Below, piece after piece: positions 55,003 through 64,000 of a stretch of 64,000 nucleotides of DNA. Source of the DNA: Staphylococcus xylosus NJ (lineage in GTDB: Bacteria; Bacillota; Bacilli; Staphylococcales; Staphylococcaceae). Under the pieces are notes generated by a model. It did not search any database and was not told where the DNA came from. It saw only the letters and a program-made list of their open reading frames with translations. Numbering within the stretch: position 1 is the stretch's first letter; the number at the start of each line of letters is the position of its first letter. Both the position numbers and the translations under genes were made by a program. The DNA is taken from the NCBI RefSeq assembly GCF_000338275.1, contig NZ_ANMR01000022.1, positions 1 through 64,000 of the forward strand, given 5' to 3'.

Positions 55003-55614
55003 CTATTTCATTGATTCAAGCCTTTTTATCATTTCAAGTTGCTTATTTTTCTCTCTATATGGCTGAGTTAAAACCATTTTCAAAAAGTCTTCTTTTTGGC
55101 TCATAGACAATTGCGCTTGTTTAATCTTTTGTCTACATTCATATAAAAAATCAACATAATCTCCATAACTATCATCAAAACGTTCTTTAAATTCTGATAA
55201 AATTTGTGCTGTTAGCTTAGGACTAGCACCATTGGTAGAAATACTCAGTGTCAACTTCCCTCGCCTCAATATACTTGGAAATACAATATCACCTTCCTCA
55301 GCAATGGATGTCATATTGATGAATGCATGATGAGGTTTTGAAGCTAGAATTTGTTGGTTAACTTCGCTATTATTGGTTGCAGCAATGATTAAACTTGCCT
55401 GCTTTATATCTTTTGCTTCGAATGATTTTGCATGCCATTGTACGCCGTCTTGCTTAACCATATGACGTAAATGCTCGGAAATTGTAGGGCTAATGATGTG
55501 AATATCTGTCGCATAATGTACTAACGTACTAACTCTACGTTCAGCAACTTTGCCACCACCAACGACAACAATTTGCTTTTGAGAAATATCTATCATAAGT
55601 GGTAGAAATGGCAT
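55003..55614 (-). CDS. Precorrin-2 dehydrogenase (siroheme synthase N-terminal domain)
   Basis: 203 residues. Rossmann loop IVVVGGGKVAERRVSTLV near residue 15 and the swapped helical dimer domain with SISTNGASPKLTAQILSEF near 125. This is the SirC/CysG-N/Met8 type that oxidises precorrin-2 to sirohydrochlorin with NAD. With SirB and SumT downstream-upstream it completes siroheme synthesis for CysI. Confidence 0.92.
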   Translation of the reverse strand: MPFLPLMIDISQKQIVVVGGGKVAERRVSTLVHYATDIHIISPTISEHLRHMVKQDGVQWHAKSFEAKDIKQASLIIAATNNSEVNQQILASKPHHAFINMTSIAEEGDIVFPSILRRGKLTLSISTNGASPKLTAQILSEFKERFDDSYGDYVDFLYECRQKIKQAQLSMSQKEDFLKMVLTQPYREKNKQLEMIKRLESMK

Positions 55615-55639
55615 AACATCACTTCCTTTTTAGATTGAA

Positions 55640-56380
55640 TTACTGAGTCACATATTCAAAAGTCTCTTCAACACGATCTTTTAACGCGTCTTGCAAATGT
55701 TTATGATTACCTAATCGTTTACAGAGTATAATCTCTTTGGCATCCCCATATTCAACAACTTTCTTAGAAATTTGTTGATCTAGTATGCCTGTAAACCATA
55801 TATAAGGCACAATATAGATTTGTGAACATTCTGAATGGACAGCATTATGCAAAGCTTGTTCAAAGGAAGGCTTACAAGCTGCTAAATAACATGTATCGAT
55901 ATTATTAAATCCAGTTTGCTCTTGCAATTGGCACTTAATTGTCTCTACATCTATTTGAGTTTGTGGGTTATAACTCCCCCTACCGATGATGAGTACTTTG
56001 GCATCAGTTTTTGGTGTAACACCTGATGCTTCAATCCTCTGTTTTAAAATGCTAGTCAATCTTGGTTGCACACCTAAAGGCTCACCATAAGTAACATGGA
56101 CGTTTGGATGTTTTTGTTGATTACGTTCAATTTCTGATGGAATGTCCTTGAAATAGTGACCAGCGCTTAATAACAATACAGGTATCACTGAAATTTCAGT
56201 TGCGCCTTTATCAACTAAGCTTTGGAACCCTTGTGATAAGTCTGGGCTTGCTAATTCTAAAAAGCAGGTCTCTTGCAGGGCCACATCAACTTGTACTTTT
56301 ACTAAATCAATAAATGCTTTAGCTTCATTGACAGCATCGGGCACTCTACTACCGTGACTTACATATAAGACGCCTCGCAT
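55640..56380 (-). CDS. Sirohydrochlorin chelatase
   Basis: 246 residues, two tandem chelatase domains as in CbiX-long/SirB. Metal-side residues: YVSHGSRVPDAVNEA near 6, ILLLSAGHYFKDIPSEI in pattern near 75-90, and a second-half IIGRGSYNPQTQIDV. It inserts iron into sirohydrochlorin. Located between SirC-like and SumT genes. Confidence 0.92.
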   Translation of the reverse strand: MRGVLYVSHGSRVPDAVNEAKAFIDLVKVQVDVALQETCFLELASPDLSQGFQSLVDKGATEISVIPVLLLSAGHYFKDIPSEIERNQQKHPNVHVTYGEPLGVQPRLTSILKQRIEASGVTPKTDAKVLIIGRGSYNPQTQIDVETIKCQLQEQTGFNNIDTCYLAACKPSFEQALHNAVHSECSQIYIVPYIWFTGILDQQISKKVVEYGDAKEIILCKRLGNHKHLQDALKDRVEETFEYVTQ

Positions 56381-56424
56381 ACTTACCCCTCCGTTTCTAT
56401 CGCCCTCAATAACACTGGTTCATG

Positions 56425-57198
56425 TTATTGATATGTTAGTTTCGCGATTGCTGATTCAACTGGCATCTCATCAAACCAGCTAATGCGCTCTCTTAATTTG
56501 ACTACTTCACCGACAACAATCATTGCAGGATTTTCAATGTCTTTTGCAACTTCAACAATATTTGATAACGTCCCTACCACAGTTTTTTGAAATTCTGACG
56601 TTCCTAAACGTACTAAAGCAACAGGGGTATCAGTAGCTCGGCCATGTTTGATTAACAACTCACTAATTTCAGGTAATTTTTTAACACCCATATAAATACA
56701 TAGTGTTTCTGGCCCTAGGGCAAGGTGCTTCCAATAACTATCTTTATCTATATTTTTATTAATAACACCGGTAACAAATGCTACTGATGAACTATAGTCA
56801 CGATGTGTTACCGGAATGCCTGCGTATGCTGGTGCCGCTACACCAGAAGTTATACCAGGGACAATTTCAAATGGAATATGGTGCTCAGCTAATATTTCCG
56901 CTTCTTCTCCACCTCTACCAAATATAAAAGGATCGCCACCTTTTAACCTAGTTACTACCTGTCCTTTTTTGGCTAAATTCACGAGTAATTTATTCGTGTC
57001 TTCTTGCGGCAACGAATGGCGATTAGGATCTTTACCACAATACATAAATTTTGCTGCAGGTGATGCATGATTTAACAATTCTTTATTCACCAATCGGTCA
57101 TACAAGATTACATCTGCTTGTTCAATTGCTTTTAATCCTTTGACTGTAATCAGATCAGGATCTCCAGGCCCTGCGCCTACTAAAAATACTTTGCCCAT
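56425..57198 (-). CDS. Uroporphyrinogen-III C-methyltransferase
   Basis: 257 residues. KVFLVGAGPGDPDLITVKGLKAIEQADVILYDRLV at the N-terminus, RLKGGDPFIFGRGGEE near 84 and GIPVTHRDYSS near 125 are the SUMT signatures. It methylates uroporphyrinogen III twice with SAM to precorrin-2. Single-domain form, separate from the dehydrogenase and chelatase. Confidence 0.95.
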   Translation of the reverse strand: MGKVFLVGAGPGDPDLITVKGLKAIEQADVILYDRLVNKELLNHASPAAKFMYCGKDPNRHSLPQEDTNKLLVNLAKKGQVVTRLKGGDPFIFGRGGEEAEILAEHHIPFEIVPGITSGVAAPAYAGIPVTHRDYSSSVAFVTGVINKNIDKDSYWKHLALGPETLCIYMGVKKLPEISELLIKHGRATDTPVALVRLGTSEFQKTVVGTLSNIVEVAKDIENPAMIVVGEVVKLRERISWFDEMPVESAIAKLTYQ

Positions 57199-57220
57199 CC
57201 TGTCACCACTTTCTCAAATT

Positions 57221-58930
57221 TTAACTATGGAATGTCTGTCCATCTCTTACTTCTTCAACAATTCCTGCACGTACAACGAAATCTCCGAAATGCTCTCCTT
57301 CAGTTCTTTCTTTTGCATATTGGATTAATATTGGTTTTAAACTTTCTAATATTTCTGCTTCACCAATATTTTCTTTGTAGATTTTATTTAATCTATCTCC
57401 TGTAAACCCGCCACCCAAATACATATTATATTTGCCTGGGCCTTTACCAATAAAAGCAATTTCTGCTAATGCCGGTCTCGCACAACCATTTGGACATCCA
57501 GTCATTCTAATCGTAATTTCTTCTTCGTTTAATCCTGCTTCATCAAGTAAGTTTTCAATTTTACTAATGAGTGAAGGTAGGTATCTTTCTGATTCTGCCA
57601 TGGCTAGACCACATGTTGGGAATGCCACACAAGCCATAGAATTTCGTCTCAGACCTGTATAATTTTCACCGTCCGTAATGCCATACTCAGCGATAATTTT
57701 TTCGATTTCGGGTTTTTTATCTGCAGACACATTGGCAATCACTAAATTCTGGTTAGGCGTTAATCTAAAATCACCTGTATGAATTTCTGCTATGTTTCTT
57801 AATGCAGTTTTTAATTTATATTCTTTAGTGTCTTTGACGCGCCCATTTTGAACAAATAATGTATAGTGCCATTGGCCACTGCCTTCTGTCCAACCGTAGC
57901 GGTCACCATTGTCATCAAAGTGATATGGACGTGACTCTTCTAATTTCCAACCTAAACGGTTATTGATTTCATTTTTAATCCAATCAACGCCAAGTCTATC
58001 TACCGTATATTTAAAGCGGGCATTCGTCCGTACTTCACGATTACCATAGTCTCTTTGAACGGTTAAGATTTTTTCACAGACATCTACGACTTCTTCTTTC
58101 GGGAAATACCCGATAAGACGTCCAACTTGTGGATATGTGGCTGTATCACCATGTTTCATACCCATACCACCGCCTACAGTGATATTGAATCCAACAAGTT
58201 CATCGTTTTCTAAAATAGCAATCAATCCAATATCTTGAGAATACACATCTATATCATTTGATGGTGGTACCGCGATACCAATCTTAAATTTACGTGGAAG
58301 ATATGTTTTACCGTAGATTGGCTCTGGCTCTTCATCACTTGTATCCAATACTTTTTCACCATCTAACCAAATCTCATGGTATGCCTGTGTCTTAGGTGAA
58401 AGATGTCGGCTAATATCGCTTGCGATTTGATTAACTTCACTATGCACATCAGATTGGTAAGGATTAGGGTTGCACATCACGTTACGATTCACGTCTCCAC
58501 ATGCTGCGAGTGTATCTAGCAACGATTGATTGATGTCTTTCATCGTTTGTTTTAAGTTATGTTTTAAAATGCCATGAAATTGAAATGCTTGTCTTGTTGT
58601 TAACTTTATTGTGTTATTCGCATATGTGTTTGCAATATCGTCCATCGCGATCCATTGATCTGCTGTCGAAGCACCACCTGGCGCACGCACCCTAATCATA
58701 AAGCTATAGGCCGGTTCTAACTTTTGTTTTCTACGTTCATCACGAATGTCTCTATCGTCTTGCATGTAACTACCATGGAACTTTAACAGTTTCGTGTCTT
58801 CTTCAGCAATTGCACCTGTCACTCTATCTGCTAAACCTTCAACAATCGAGCCACGAAGATAATCACTGTCTGTTTTAATACGTTCCATTTCATCGAGTTT
58901 GTCTGAAAAATTCACTTTTGTTTCAGCCAT
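57221..58930 (-). CDS. cysI: Sulfite reductase hemoprotein beta-component
   Basis: 569 residues, full length. The siroheme-[4Fe-4S] cluster cysteines are in [17 protein letters not shown] (about 430) and [12 protein letters not shown] (about 470); a duplicated ferredoxin-like repeat is visible in N- and C-terminal parts. It reduces sulfite to sulfide by six electrons from CysJ. It follows cysJ by 15 bases. Confidence 0.95.
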   Translation of the reverse strand: MAETKVNFSDKLDEMERIKTDSDYLRGSIVEGLADRVTGAIAEEDTKLLKFHGSYMQDDRDIRDERRKQKLEPAYSFMIRVRAPGGASTADQWIAMDDIANTYANNTIKLTTRQAFQFHGILKHNLKQTMKDINQSLLDTLAACGDVNRNVMCNPNPYQSDVHSEVNQIASDISRHLSPKTQAYHEIWLDGEKVLDTSDEEPEPIYGKTYLPRKFKIGIAVPPSNDIDVYSQDIGLIAILENDELVGFNITVGGGMGMKHGDTATYPQVGRLIGYFPKEEVVDVCEKILTVQRDYGNREVRTNARFKYTVDRLGVDWIKNEINNRLGWKLEESRPYHFDDNGDRYGWTEGSGQWHYTLFVQNGRVKDTKEYKLKTALRNIAEIHTGDFRLTPNQNLVIANVSADKKPEIEKIIAEYGITDGENYTGLRRNSMACVAFPTCGLAMAESERYLPSLISKIENLLDEAGLNEEEITIRMTGCPNGCARPALAEIAFIGKGPGKYNMYLGGGFTGDRLNKIYKENIGEAEILESLKPILIQYAKERTEGEHFGDFVVRAGIVEEVRDGQTFHS

Positions 58931-58945
58931 ATCATCATCCCTCTC

Positions 58946-60772
58946 TTAATAAACATCTCTTTGATAACGTTTGTCTTTTTTCATTTGAGTAAGATACGCT
59001 TCTGCATCTGTTTCAGACATACCACCCTCTTGTTCTAAAACATAACGTATGGTTTCATGTACATCTTTTGCCATATTTTTTTCGTCACCACAAACATATA
59101 AGGTAGCACCATCTATCAACCACTGATAAAACTCTTCGCTTTTCTCTGCAATGCGGTGTTGGACATATACTTTTTCATCAGTATCACGTGAAAATGCCAC
59201 ATCTAATTTGGATAATGTTTCATCTTTTAACCATGCTTGCCATTCCGTTTGGTATAAAAAGTCGGTTGTGAAATATTGTTCACCAAAGAATAGCCATGTA
59301 TTTCCAGATAATCCTAGCTCTTCACGTTCTTGTAAATATGATCTAAACGGCGCTACGCCTGTACCAGGACCAATCATAATTACAGGTGTTGTTTCATCAA
59401 ATGGGAATTTGAAATTTGGATTTTTCTTTAAATATATTGGAATTGTATCTCCCGGTTGTACGCGTTCAGCTAATTGTACAGAACACACTCCATTACGAGC
59501 TCGTTCATGTGCTTCGTATCTAACTGCGCCAACAGTTATATGAACCTCATCAGGTGTTGCTTCGTAACTACTTGCTATAGAATATTCTCTTGGTGGTAAT
59601 TTTCTTAAGAATTTATATAAGTTTTCAGGGCTTAAATTTGCTGCTGGGAATGCATTTAATAGGTCGATAACATCACGGCCATCAATGTATTGTTGTATCC
59701 ACTCAGCATCTTCTACATGTGCAAGTAATTCGGTATTACCAAATAACTCAGCTGCTTTTTGTAATAATGGTTTCGTTAATTTTGTAACTTCAAAGTGTTC
59801 TGTTAATGCTTTTTCTAAAGTTAATGTATCACCATCGTCATTAATATTTACTTCTGTCTCTTTATCCCAGTCTAATGTCTCGATTAATGATGACACTATT
59901 TCTGGATCGTTTTGAGGTAAGACTACGACACAGTCTCCAGGTTCAAATGATTCTCCATAATTGTCTAACAACAACTCAATGTGTCTAACTTCTTTGTTAG
60001 ATCCTCTACCGTTGAGATTAATATTTTCTAGCACTTCTGCTTGATATGGATTCGCTTTGGTATAAAGTTTTTCTTTTGCTGATTGTACAGTTTCAGTGGA
60101 TGTTACTGTTGGTTCGTTACCAGAAGATTGGTTGATTATTTCAATATTCGTGTTCATCCATTTTTCGGCTAATTCATCAAAATCTAAATCACAATCTTGT
60201 CTTTCAGCTAATTGTTCAGCGCCTAACTCTAGTAACCTCGCATCAAAATCCTTACCAGTTTGACAGAAATATTCATACGATTCGTCACCTAAAGCTAATA
60301 CTGAGTACCTTACATTTTCTAATTTCGGTGCCTTACGACTATGTATAAATTCATGGAATGTAAGTGCATTATCTGGAGGATCACCTTCGCCATGTGTTGC
60401 AGTAATGACAAATAGATCCTCTACTTTTTTCAATTCTTTTGGTTTAAATTCGTCCATTGCTGTTAATTTCACTGTATGATTTTGTTCAACAAGTCGGTCG
60501 GCAAATATTTCAGCTAAACTCTGTGCATTCCCTGTTTCAGAACCATAAACGACAGTGATGTGACGGTTACTTATTTCCGTTTCTGATTCAGAATTCAATA
60601 CATATGCTGCTACTTGTTGTGGCACTTCAGAAGCTGATTCTTGTGTTACTTGTTGTGCCGTAAGATAACCACTTAGCCAAATTTGTTGTTCTGCTGTTAA
60701 TGTTTGAAAAATTTGATTTAATTGCGCTGCCTGTTCGGCGTCAAAAGGGCTATTCGATACTGATAAATTCAC
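58946..60772 (-). CDS. cysJ: Sulfite reductase flavoprotein alpha-component
   Basis: 608 residues. Flavodoxin domain with VVYGSETGNAQSLAE near 74 and ATHGEGDPPDNA near 120; FAD domain with PREYSIASS near 390 and NADPH domain with GPGTGVAPFRSYLQERE near 463; closing KRYQRDVY. It passes NADPH electrons to CysI. The gene begins the siroheme-reductase stretch, about 190 bp after cysH. Confidence 0.95.
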   Translation of the reverse strand: MNLSVSNSPFDAEQAAQLNQIFQTLTAEQQIWLSGYLTAQQVTQESASEVPQQVAAYVLNSESETEISNRHITVVYGSETGNAQSLAEIFADRLVEQNHTVKLTAMDEFKPKELKKVEDLFVITATHGEGDPPDNALTFHEFIHSRKAPKLENVRYSVLALGDESYEYFCQTGKDFDARLLELGAEQLAERQDCDLDFDELAEKWMNTNIEIINQSSGNEPTVTSTETVQSAKEKLYTKANPYQAEVLENINLNGRGSNKEVRHIELLLDNYGESFEPGDCVVVLPQNDPEIVSSLIETLDWDKETEVNINDDGDTLTLEKALTEHFEVTKLTKPLLQKAAELFGNTELLAHVEDAEWIQQYIDGRDVIDLLNAFPAANLSPENLYKFLRKLPPREYSIASSYEATPDEVHITVGAVRYEAHERARNGVCSVQLAERVQPGDTIPIYLKKNPNFKFPFDETTPVIMIGPGTGVAPFRSYLQEREELGLSGNTWLFFGEQYFTTDFLYQTEWQAWLKDETLSKLDVAFSRDTDEKVYVQHRIAEKSEEFYQWLIDGATLYVCGDEKNMAKDVHETIRYVLEQEGGMSETDAEAYLTQMKKDKRYQRDVY

Positions 60773-60959
60773 AATGCGTTCACCTCAATTTTATTTTTAA
60801 AACTCATGAATTTTTAAATCCTTCCCTTTATTTTTAATTAATATATAAATGTTAATTAATTGGGAAATATTTTAAAATAGTACTATATTCAATCATTCGA
60901 TTCTATATATACCCGATACGAATACTAAGGTATTAGAGTAAAATTTTTTCTAACTTACT

Positions 60960-61688
60960 TTATGGTTTATTAGTGGTATGAAGACCACATTCTGTTTTAG
61001 TAGAGTTACTCCATCTACCTGCTCTTGAATCTCCCGAACCTGAAACAGCTGCTGTACATGGAATACAACCAATACTCGGATAATTAAAATCATGTAATTC
61101 GTTATAATGTAAATCATATTTTTTGATATATGCCCATACATCGTCCCATGTCCAATGGATAAGTGGACACACTTTAACAGATTTAAATCGCTCATCCTTA
61201 TTAATAAAATTAGTAGACTGACGACTTGGTGATTGCTCTCTTCTTAATCCTGAAACCCAAGCTGTTGCACCAGACAACACTTCTTCTAGTGGTTTAATTT
61301 TACGAATATAACAACAATGATTGGGATCATTCTTCCAAAGTGCTGGGTTAAATTGATCGGCTTGTTCTTCTAAAGTAAGATCTGGCTGCTTAAGTTTTAT
61401 ATTCAATTCTGGATAACGTACTTTAACACGATCTATTAAATCATATGTTTCTTGGAAATGAAGGTTTGTATCTAAAAACACAATTTCAGCATCTTTTTTC
61501 ACACTGTAAATTAAATCAATTAAAATCATACCTTCAGCACCAAAACTACATGAATATATAATAGAGTCGCCATATGTTTCGTATGCCCATGAGATAACTT
61601 CACGAGCACCTTTTGTTTCATCTGTGATATCTAATGTATCAAAAGCGTTTGACTCAAAGTTCTCATACGTAATTTTTGCTTCTGACAT
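60960..61688 (-). CDS. cysH: Phosphoadenylyl-/adenylyl-sulfate reductase
   Basis: 242 residues. The thiol nucleophile is in TKTECGLHT at the C-terminus, the PP-loop in YSCSFGAEGMIL near 45. NHCCYIRKIKPL (about 122) and GCIPCTA (about 209) hold the four cysteines of a [4Fe-4S] cluster. The cluster form uses APS directly and in Bacillus also PAPS, although cysC is also present here. First gene of the sulfate operon in reading direction. Confidence 0.94.
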   Translation of the reverse strand: MSEAKITYENFESNAFDTLDITDETKGAREVISWAYETYGDSIIYSCSFGAEGMILIDLIYSVKKDAEIVFLDTNLHFQETYDLIDRVKVRYPELNIKLKQPDLTLEEQADQFNPALWKNDPNHCCYIRKIKPLEEVLSGATAWVSGLRREQSPSRQSTNFINKDERFKSVKVCPLIHWTWDDVWAYIKKYDLHYNELHDFNYPSIGCIPCTAAVSGSGDSRAGRWSNSTKTECGLHTTNKP

Positions 61689-61754
61689 GAATGGGTCATC
61701 CCCTTTTCTTTTAATGTGCTTTGATTAAAAGTTCACGTTATATTTATTTTTTAG

Positions 61755-61772
61755 AATTATTCGAAAATAATT
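61755..61772. promoter_or_regulatory. Inverted repeat upstream of cysH
   Basis: AATTATT and AATAATT flank CGAA, about 65 bases before the cysH start. AT-rich dyads of this kind are bound by CymR-type repressors of sulfur genes, but the match is not specific. Confidence 0.4.
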
Positions 61773-62027
61773 ATGTTAAACACTTTACTCACTGATTTTT
61801 TTTATGTCAAGTTCACCTTTTAATAATTAAAAATGTTAAATTTCTGCTAATTTCATCAAGTGAAAGCGCTATAAACGCTTATTTAAAACGTTTTTTAATA
61901 ATAATTTTAAAAAAACAATTATAATAATCTAATGATTGCAATATCGCTCAAACATGCGTTTTTATAGCATTTCTATATTTTTTGAAAAATTTTTAAATTT
62001 TTATAATGATTCTAATTTAAAAGCAAA

Positions 62028-62063
62028 AAATACCAACAAGCATTTAAATGTTTGTTGGTATTT
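62028..62063 (-). terminator. Terminator of hmp
   Basis: AAATACCAACAA pairs with TTGTTGGTATTT around twelve bases; on the minus strand six T follow within the arm. It lies 30 bases past the hmp stop. Confidence 0.85.
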
Positions 62064-62091
62064 AGTAAATTTTTTATTATATATATATTTA

Positions 62092-63237
62092 TTAGACTGA
62101 AAAGCTCAATCTCGGTATGAATGTTTCAAAATGGACATGATCCATTGAAATATTCAGTGACTGTAATTCAGCGATCATCGCTTTTAGGAATGAATTACCT
62201 CCACATACGTATACCTCAGTGTGTTCGTCCACATACCGACTCAATTGTTCTGTTTCAATAAAGCCATCACTATCACGAAAATGCTTAATAAAAGAAGCAT
62301 TTTCTGATTGCTCAGTTATTTGATTTAATTTTTCTTCAAAAGCGACATTTTCTGCATTTGATGTTGATTGTAAAAATATTGCAGGTGTTTCAACTTTTAC
62401 TGCTTCATCATACATGGATACAAGTGGTGTGACTCCTACGCCAGAACCTAAAAACAGTTGCTTATTTGATTTATTTTCCAATTTAAAACCGCCAACGGGT
62501 GCAGATAACATTAATGTATCGCCAACAGCCACTTCGTCGTGTAAAATCGTTGATACTTCACCTTCATGTGTTTCAGTCATATCTCTTCTGACACCAAAAG
62601 TTAAGAAATCAATACCCCCATCGACAATAGAATAATGTCTTTTAGCTTGATACGGTAATTTATCGCTAGAAATATCTACAGTGATGTATTGTCCAGGTAT
62701 AAATTGACTCAAATCTATTTCATCAGATTTAACAGTAAATGATTTAATTAATTCTGTTTCCTTCGTAATTTGTGTAACTTCAAATGGTTTAAAACCTTCC
62801 CATATCATTTTGCTATATACTTCATTTTCTAAACCAATAAATGCGTCAGCAATTTCACCATATGCTTTTACCCATGCTTGAATAATTGGATCTTCATCTT
62901 TCAACCCAGTTACTTCTTCAATAGCCCAAATTAAATTTTCACCGACAATTGGATAATGTTCCGGTTTGACTTGTAGTGCACAATGTTTATACACAACTGG
63001 CATAATTGCTGGAACAATTGGCGTTAAATCTTCAATATTTTCTGCTGCAGCAACTACAGCCATTGCTAAAGCTGAAGATTGTAGCCCTTTTTTTTGATTC
63101 GTTTGATTAAATACATTTTTCAGTTCTGGGTGCTCTTCAAATAACCTTTTATAAAAAATTGCAGTAATGTCTTGCCCTTTTTCTTTAAGTAATGGTACTG
63201 TTTCTCTAATTGTTTGAATCTCTGTTTCGCTTAACAT
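62092..63237 (-). CDS. hmp: Flavohaemoglobin, nitric oxide dioxygenase
   Basis: 381 residues from the ATG behind AGGAGGGG; the frame extends further upstream without need. Globin domain first (about 1-135; FYKRLFEEHPELKNVFNQTN with the distal pocket and YKHCALQVKPEHYPIVGENL with the proximal His). An FAD domain follows (RHYSIVDGGIDFLTFGV near 205) and then the NAD domain (GSGVGVTPLVSMYDEAV near 270, VYVCGGNSFLKAMIAEL near 345). It turns nitric oxide into nitrate with oxygen. Confidence 0.94.
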   Translation of the reverse strand: MLSETEIQTIRETVPLLKEKGQDITAIFYKRLFEEHPELKNVFNQTNQKKGLQSSALAMAVVAAAENIEDLTPIVPAIMPVVYKHCALQVKPEHYPIVGENLIWAIEEVTGLKDEDPIIQAWVKAYGEIADAFIGLENEVYSKMIWEGFKPFEVTQITKETELIKSFTVKSDEIDLSQFIPGQYITVDISSDKLPYQAKRHYSIVDGGIDFLTFGVRRDMTETHEGEVSTILHDEVAVGDTLMLSAPVGGFKLENKSNKQLFLGSGVGVTPLVSMYDEAVKVETPAIFLQSTSNAENVAFEEKLNQITEQSENASFIKHFRDSDGFIETEQLSRYVDEHTEVYVCGGNSFLKAMIAELQSLNISMDHVHFETFIPRLSFSV

Positions 63238-63659
63238 TTGACCCCTCCTATTTAGTTCCTTATTCCCATTATTATCTAACATTAAATTACCTTGCAATAT
63301 TATATAATTAAATTCACATAATCATCACACGCCATATTCACAAATCTGTAACTTTTTTTATTTTTAATTAATTTATCAAAACAAAACGATTATAATAACC
63401 TATTAATATTTTATTAACTCAATATTAAACATAAATAATATCAAACCTAATTAAGTTTATAATTTTTAAAGCGGTGTAGTTGATCAAATTAATGAAAACT
63501 AACTGGCAACTCATGAGCGTCATATTATCTATAAATGTCATATTTAAATTGTGTTACTGGAAATAAAAAAAGACAGAAATAATATTCTTCTAAAATAGTT
63601 TCTGTCTCACATTCTAAATGTAAACTCAATATTTACAATATACACAATTAGCGTGATTA
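63238..63659. other. Intergenic region between noc and hmp
   Basis: About 420 bases with no ORF: the hmp promoter side at left and the noc terminator at 63567-63608 at right. Confidence 0.6.
63567..63608 (-). terminator. Terminator of noc
   Basis: On the minus strand AGACAGAAA pairs with TTTCTGTCT and runs into seven T, about 50 bases past the noc stop. Confidence 0.85.
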
Positions 63660-64000
63660 TTAGTCATTGTTATATTTGTCGTTCAATTGATGTATTAAAC
63701 GTTTAAATTCTGCTTCTGATTTAAATTCAAAAGTAATTTGACCTTTAGTCTTGTTAGTAGATATCGCTACATTTGACCCATACTGCTCTTTTAATTGTCG
63801 CTCTTGTTGGCGAATAAATTTTGGTTTAGTAGCCTTTGAACTTTCAGTTGCTTGTTCTTTTTTATCACTGAAATGTGTAGTTACATATTGTTCTAACTCT
63901 CTTACGCTCCAAGACTCCTGATAAGCTTTATTAGCGATTCGTTGCATTTTTTGAGTATCTTTAACAATCAATAAAGTACGTCCATGTGCACCAGATAGCG
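63660..64000 (-). CDS. noc: Nucleoid occlusion protein, C-terminal part
   Basis: The frame runs off the right edge. It opens with LSGAHGRTLL, the end of the ParB-type helix-turn-helix core domain, and continues with IVKDTQKMQRIANKAYQESWSVRELEQYVTTHF, followed by a charged linker and the C-terminal dimerisation part FEFKSEAEFKRLIHQLNDKY. Noc binds DNA and membrane and prevents division over the chromosome. In staphylococci it is the last gene of the minus strand next to oriC. Spo0J/ParB is the alternative but usually lies elsewhere. Confidence 0.88.
   Translation of the reverse strand, partial: LSGAHGRTLLIVKDTQKMQRIANKAYQESWSVRELEQYVTTHFSDKKEQATESSKATKPKFIRQQERQLKEQYGSNVAISTNKTKGQITFEFKSEAEFKRLIHQLNDKYNND

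Larger units (their letters stand above)
61689..62091. other. Intergenic region between hmp and cysH
   Basis: About 400 bp without an ORF. It has the cysH promoter side with an inverted repeat AATTATT-cgaa-AATAATT at 61755-61772, a cre-like TGAAAGCGCTATAA near 61861 and the hmp terminator at 62028-62063. No riboswitch-like fold was recognised. Confidence 0.6.

Noticed and set aside
61862..61875. Cre site controlling cysH
   Set aside because: TGAAAGCGCTATAA resembles a cre site but lies about 170 bp from cysH and in a region of low complexity; sulfur genes are not usual CcpA targets.
1..64000. CRISPR array or intact insertion sequence
   Set aside because: No regularly spaced repeats and no complete transposase with terminal inverted repeats were seen; the only recombinase sequence is the gutted resolvase at 4201-4481.

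Overview
The window is AT-rich chromosomal DNA from a coagulase-negative-type Staphylococcus. It ends inside noc (nucleoid occlusion protein, minus strand), which in staphylococci is the last gene of the rpmH-rnpA-mnmE-mnmG-rsmG-noc strand beside oriC, so the right edge is origin-proximal. Gene content (RuMP hxlAB, BioW-type biotin operon, VLRF1-type release factor, full cysH-cysJI-siroheme-sat-cysC cluster, Fst-type toxin) fits Staphylococcus. The assimilatory sulfate pathway and the catabolic accessory genes point away from S. aureus towards an environmental or animal-associated species; I cannot name it.

Layout. 1-0.7 kb: hxlAB formaldehyde fixation. 0.7-7.3 kb: decayed accessory zone with two broken SDR genes, a gutted resolvase, a small membrane protein plus secreted Cys-rich protein pair, a LysE exporter with divergent LysR regulator, and a type I toxin-antitoxin locus. 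7.4-10.4 kb: YknXYZ/MacAB-like ABC efflux operon. 10.4-15.8 kb: bioDABFW plus a BioX-like membrane protein behind a BirA operator. 16.7-24.0 kb: catabolic operon (FMN reductase, BCCT transporter, luciferase-like monooxygenase, DUF1185 protein, alpha/beta hydrolase, aldehyde dehydrogenase) divergent from an XRE-cupin regulator, with a 21-bp perfect palindrome between them. 24.8-33 kb: YfcC-like carrier, a relic of a second bioB, a MerR-controlled QacA-like pump, a CoA-transferase, a TetR regulator and an aldehyde dehydrogenase. 33-51.6 kb: membrane proteins, acyl-CoA synthetase, MFS pumps, M20 amidohydrolase, HxlR regulator, ABC-2 exporter, sugar porter, release-factor-like protein, an accessory SEDS/PAP2 pair, methyltransferase and adenosine deaminase. 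52.2-61.7 kb: complete sulfate assimilation. 62-64 kb: flavohaemoglobin hmp and the 3' part of noc.

How it works together. The cys cluster takes sulfate to sulfide: TauE-type transporter, Sat, CysC, CysH and siroheme-dependent CysJI, with SumT, SirB and SirC making the siroheme. The bio operon converts pimelate to biotin and carries the site through which BirA would sense biotin. The 16.7-23.4 kb operon looks like a complete import-oxygenate-hydrolyse-oxidise route. A BCCT carrier beside a two-component flavin monooxygenase suggests a quaternary-ammonium or betaine-like substrate, with trigonelline-type ring cleavage as the best analogy. This is the most likely under-described system here. 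Several regulators have clear operators (BirA, XRE, MerR with 19-bp spacer, HxlR, LysR).
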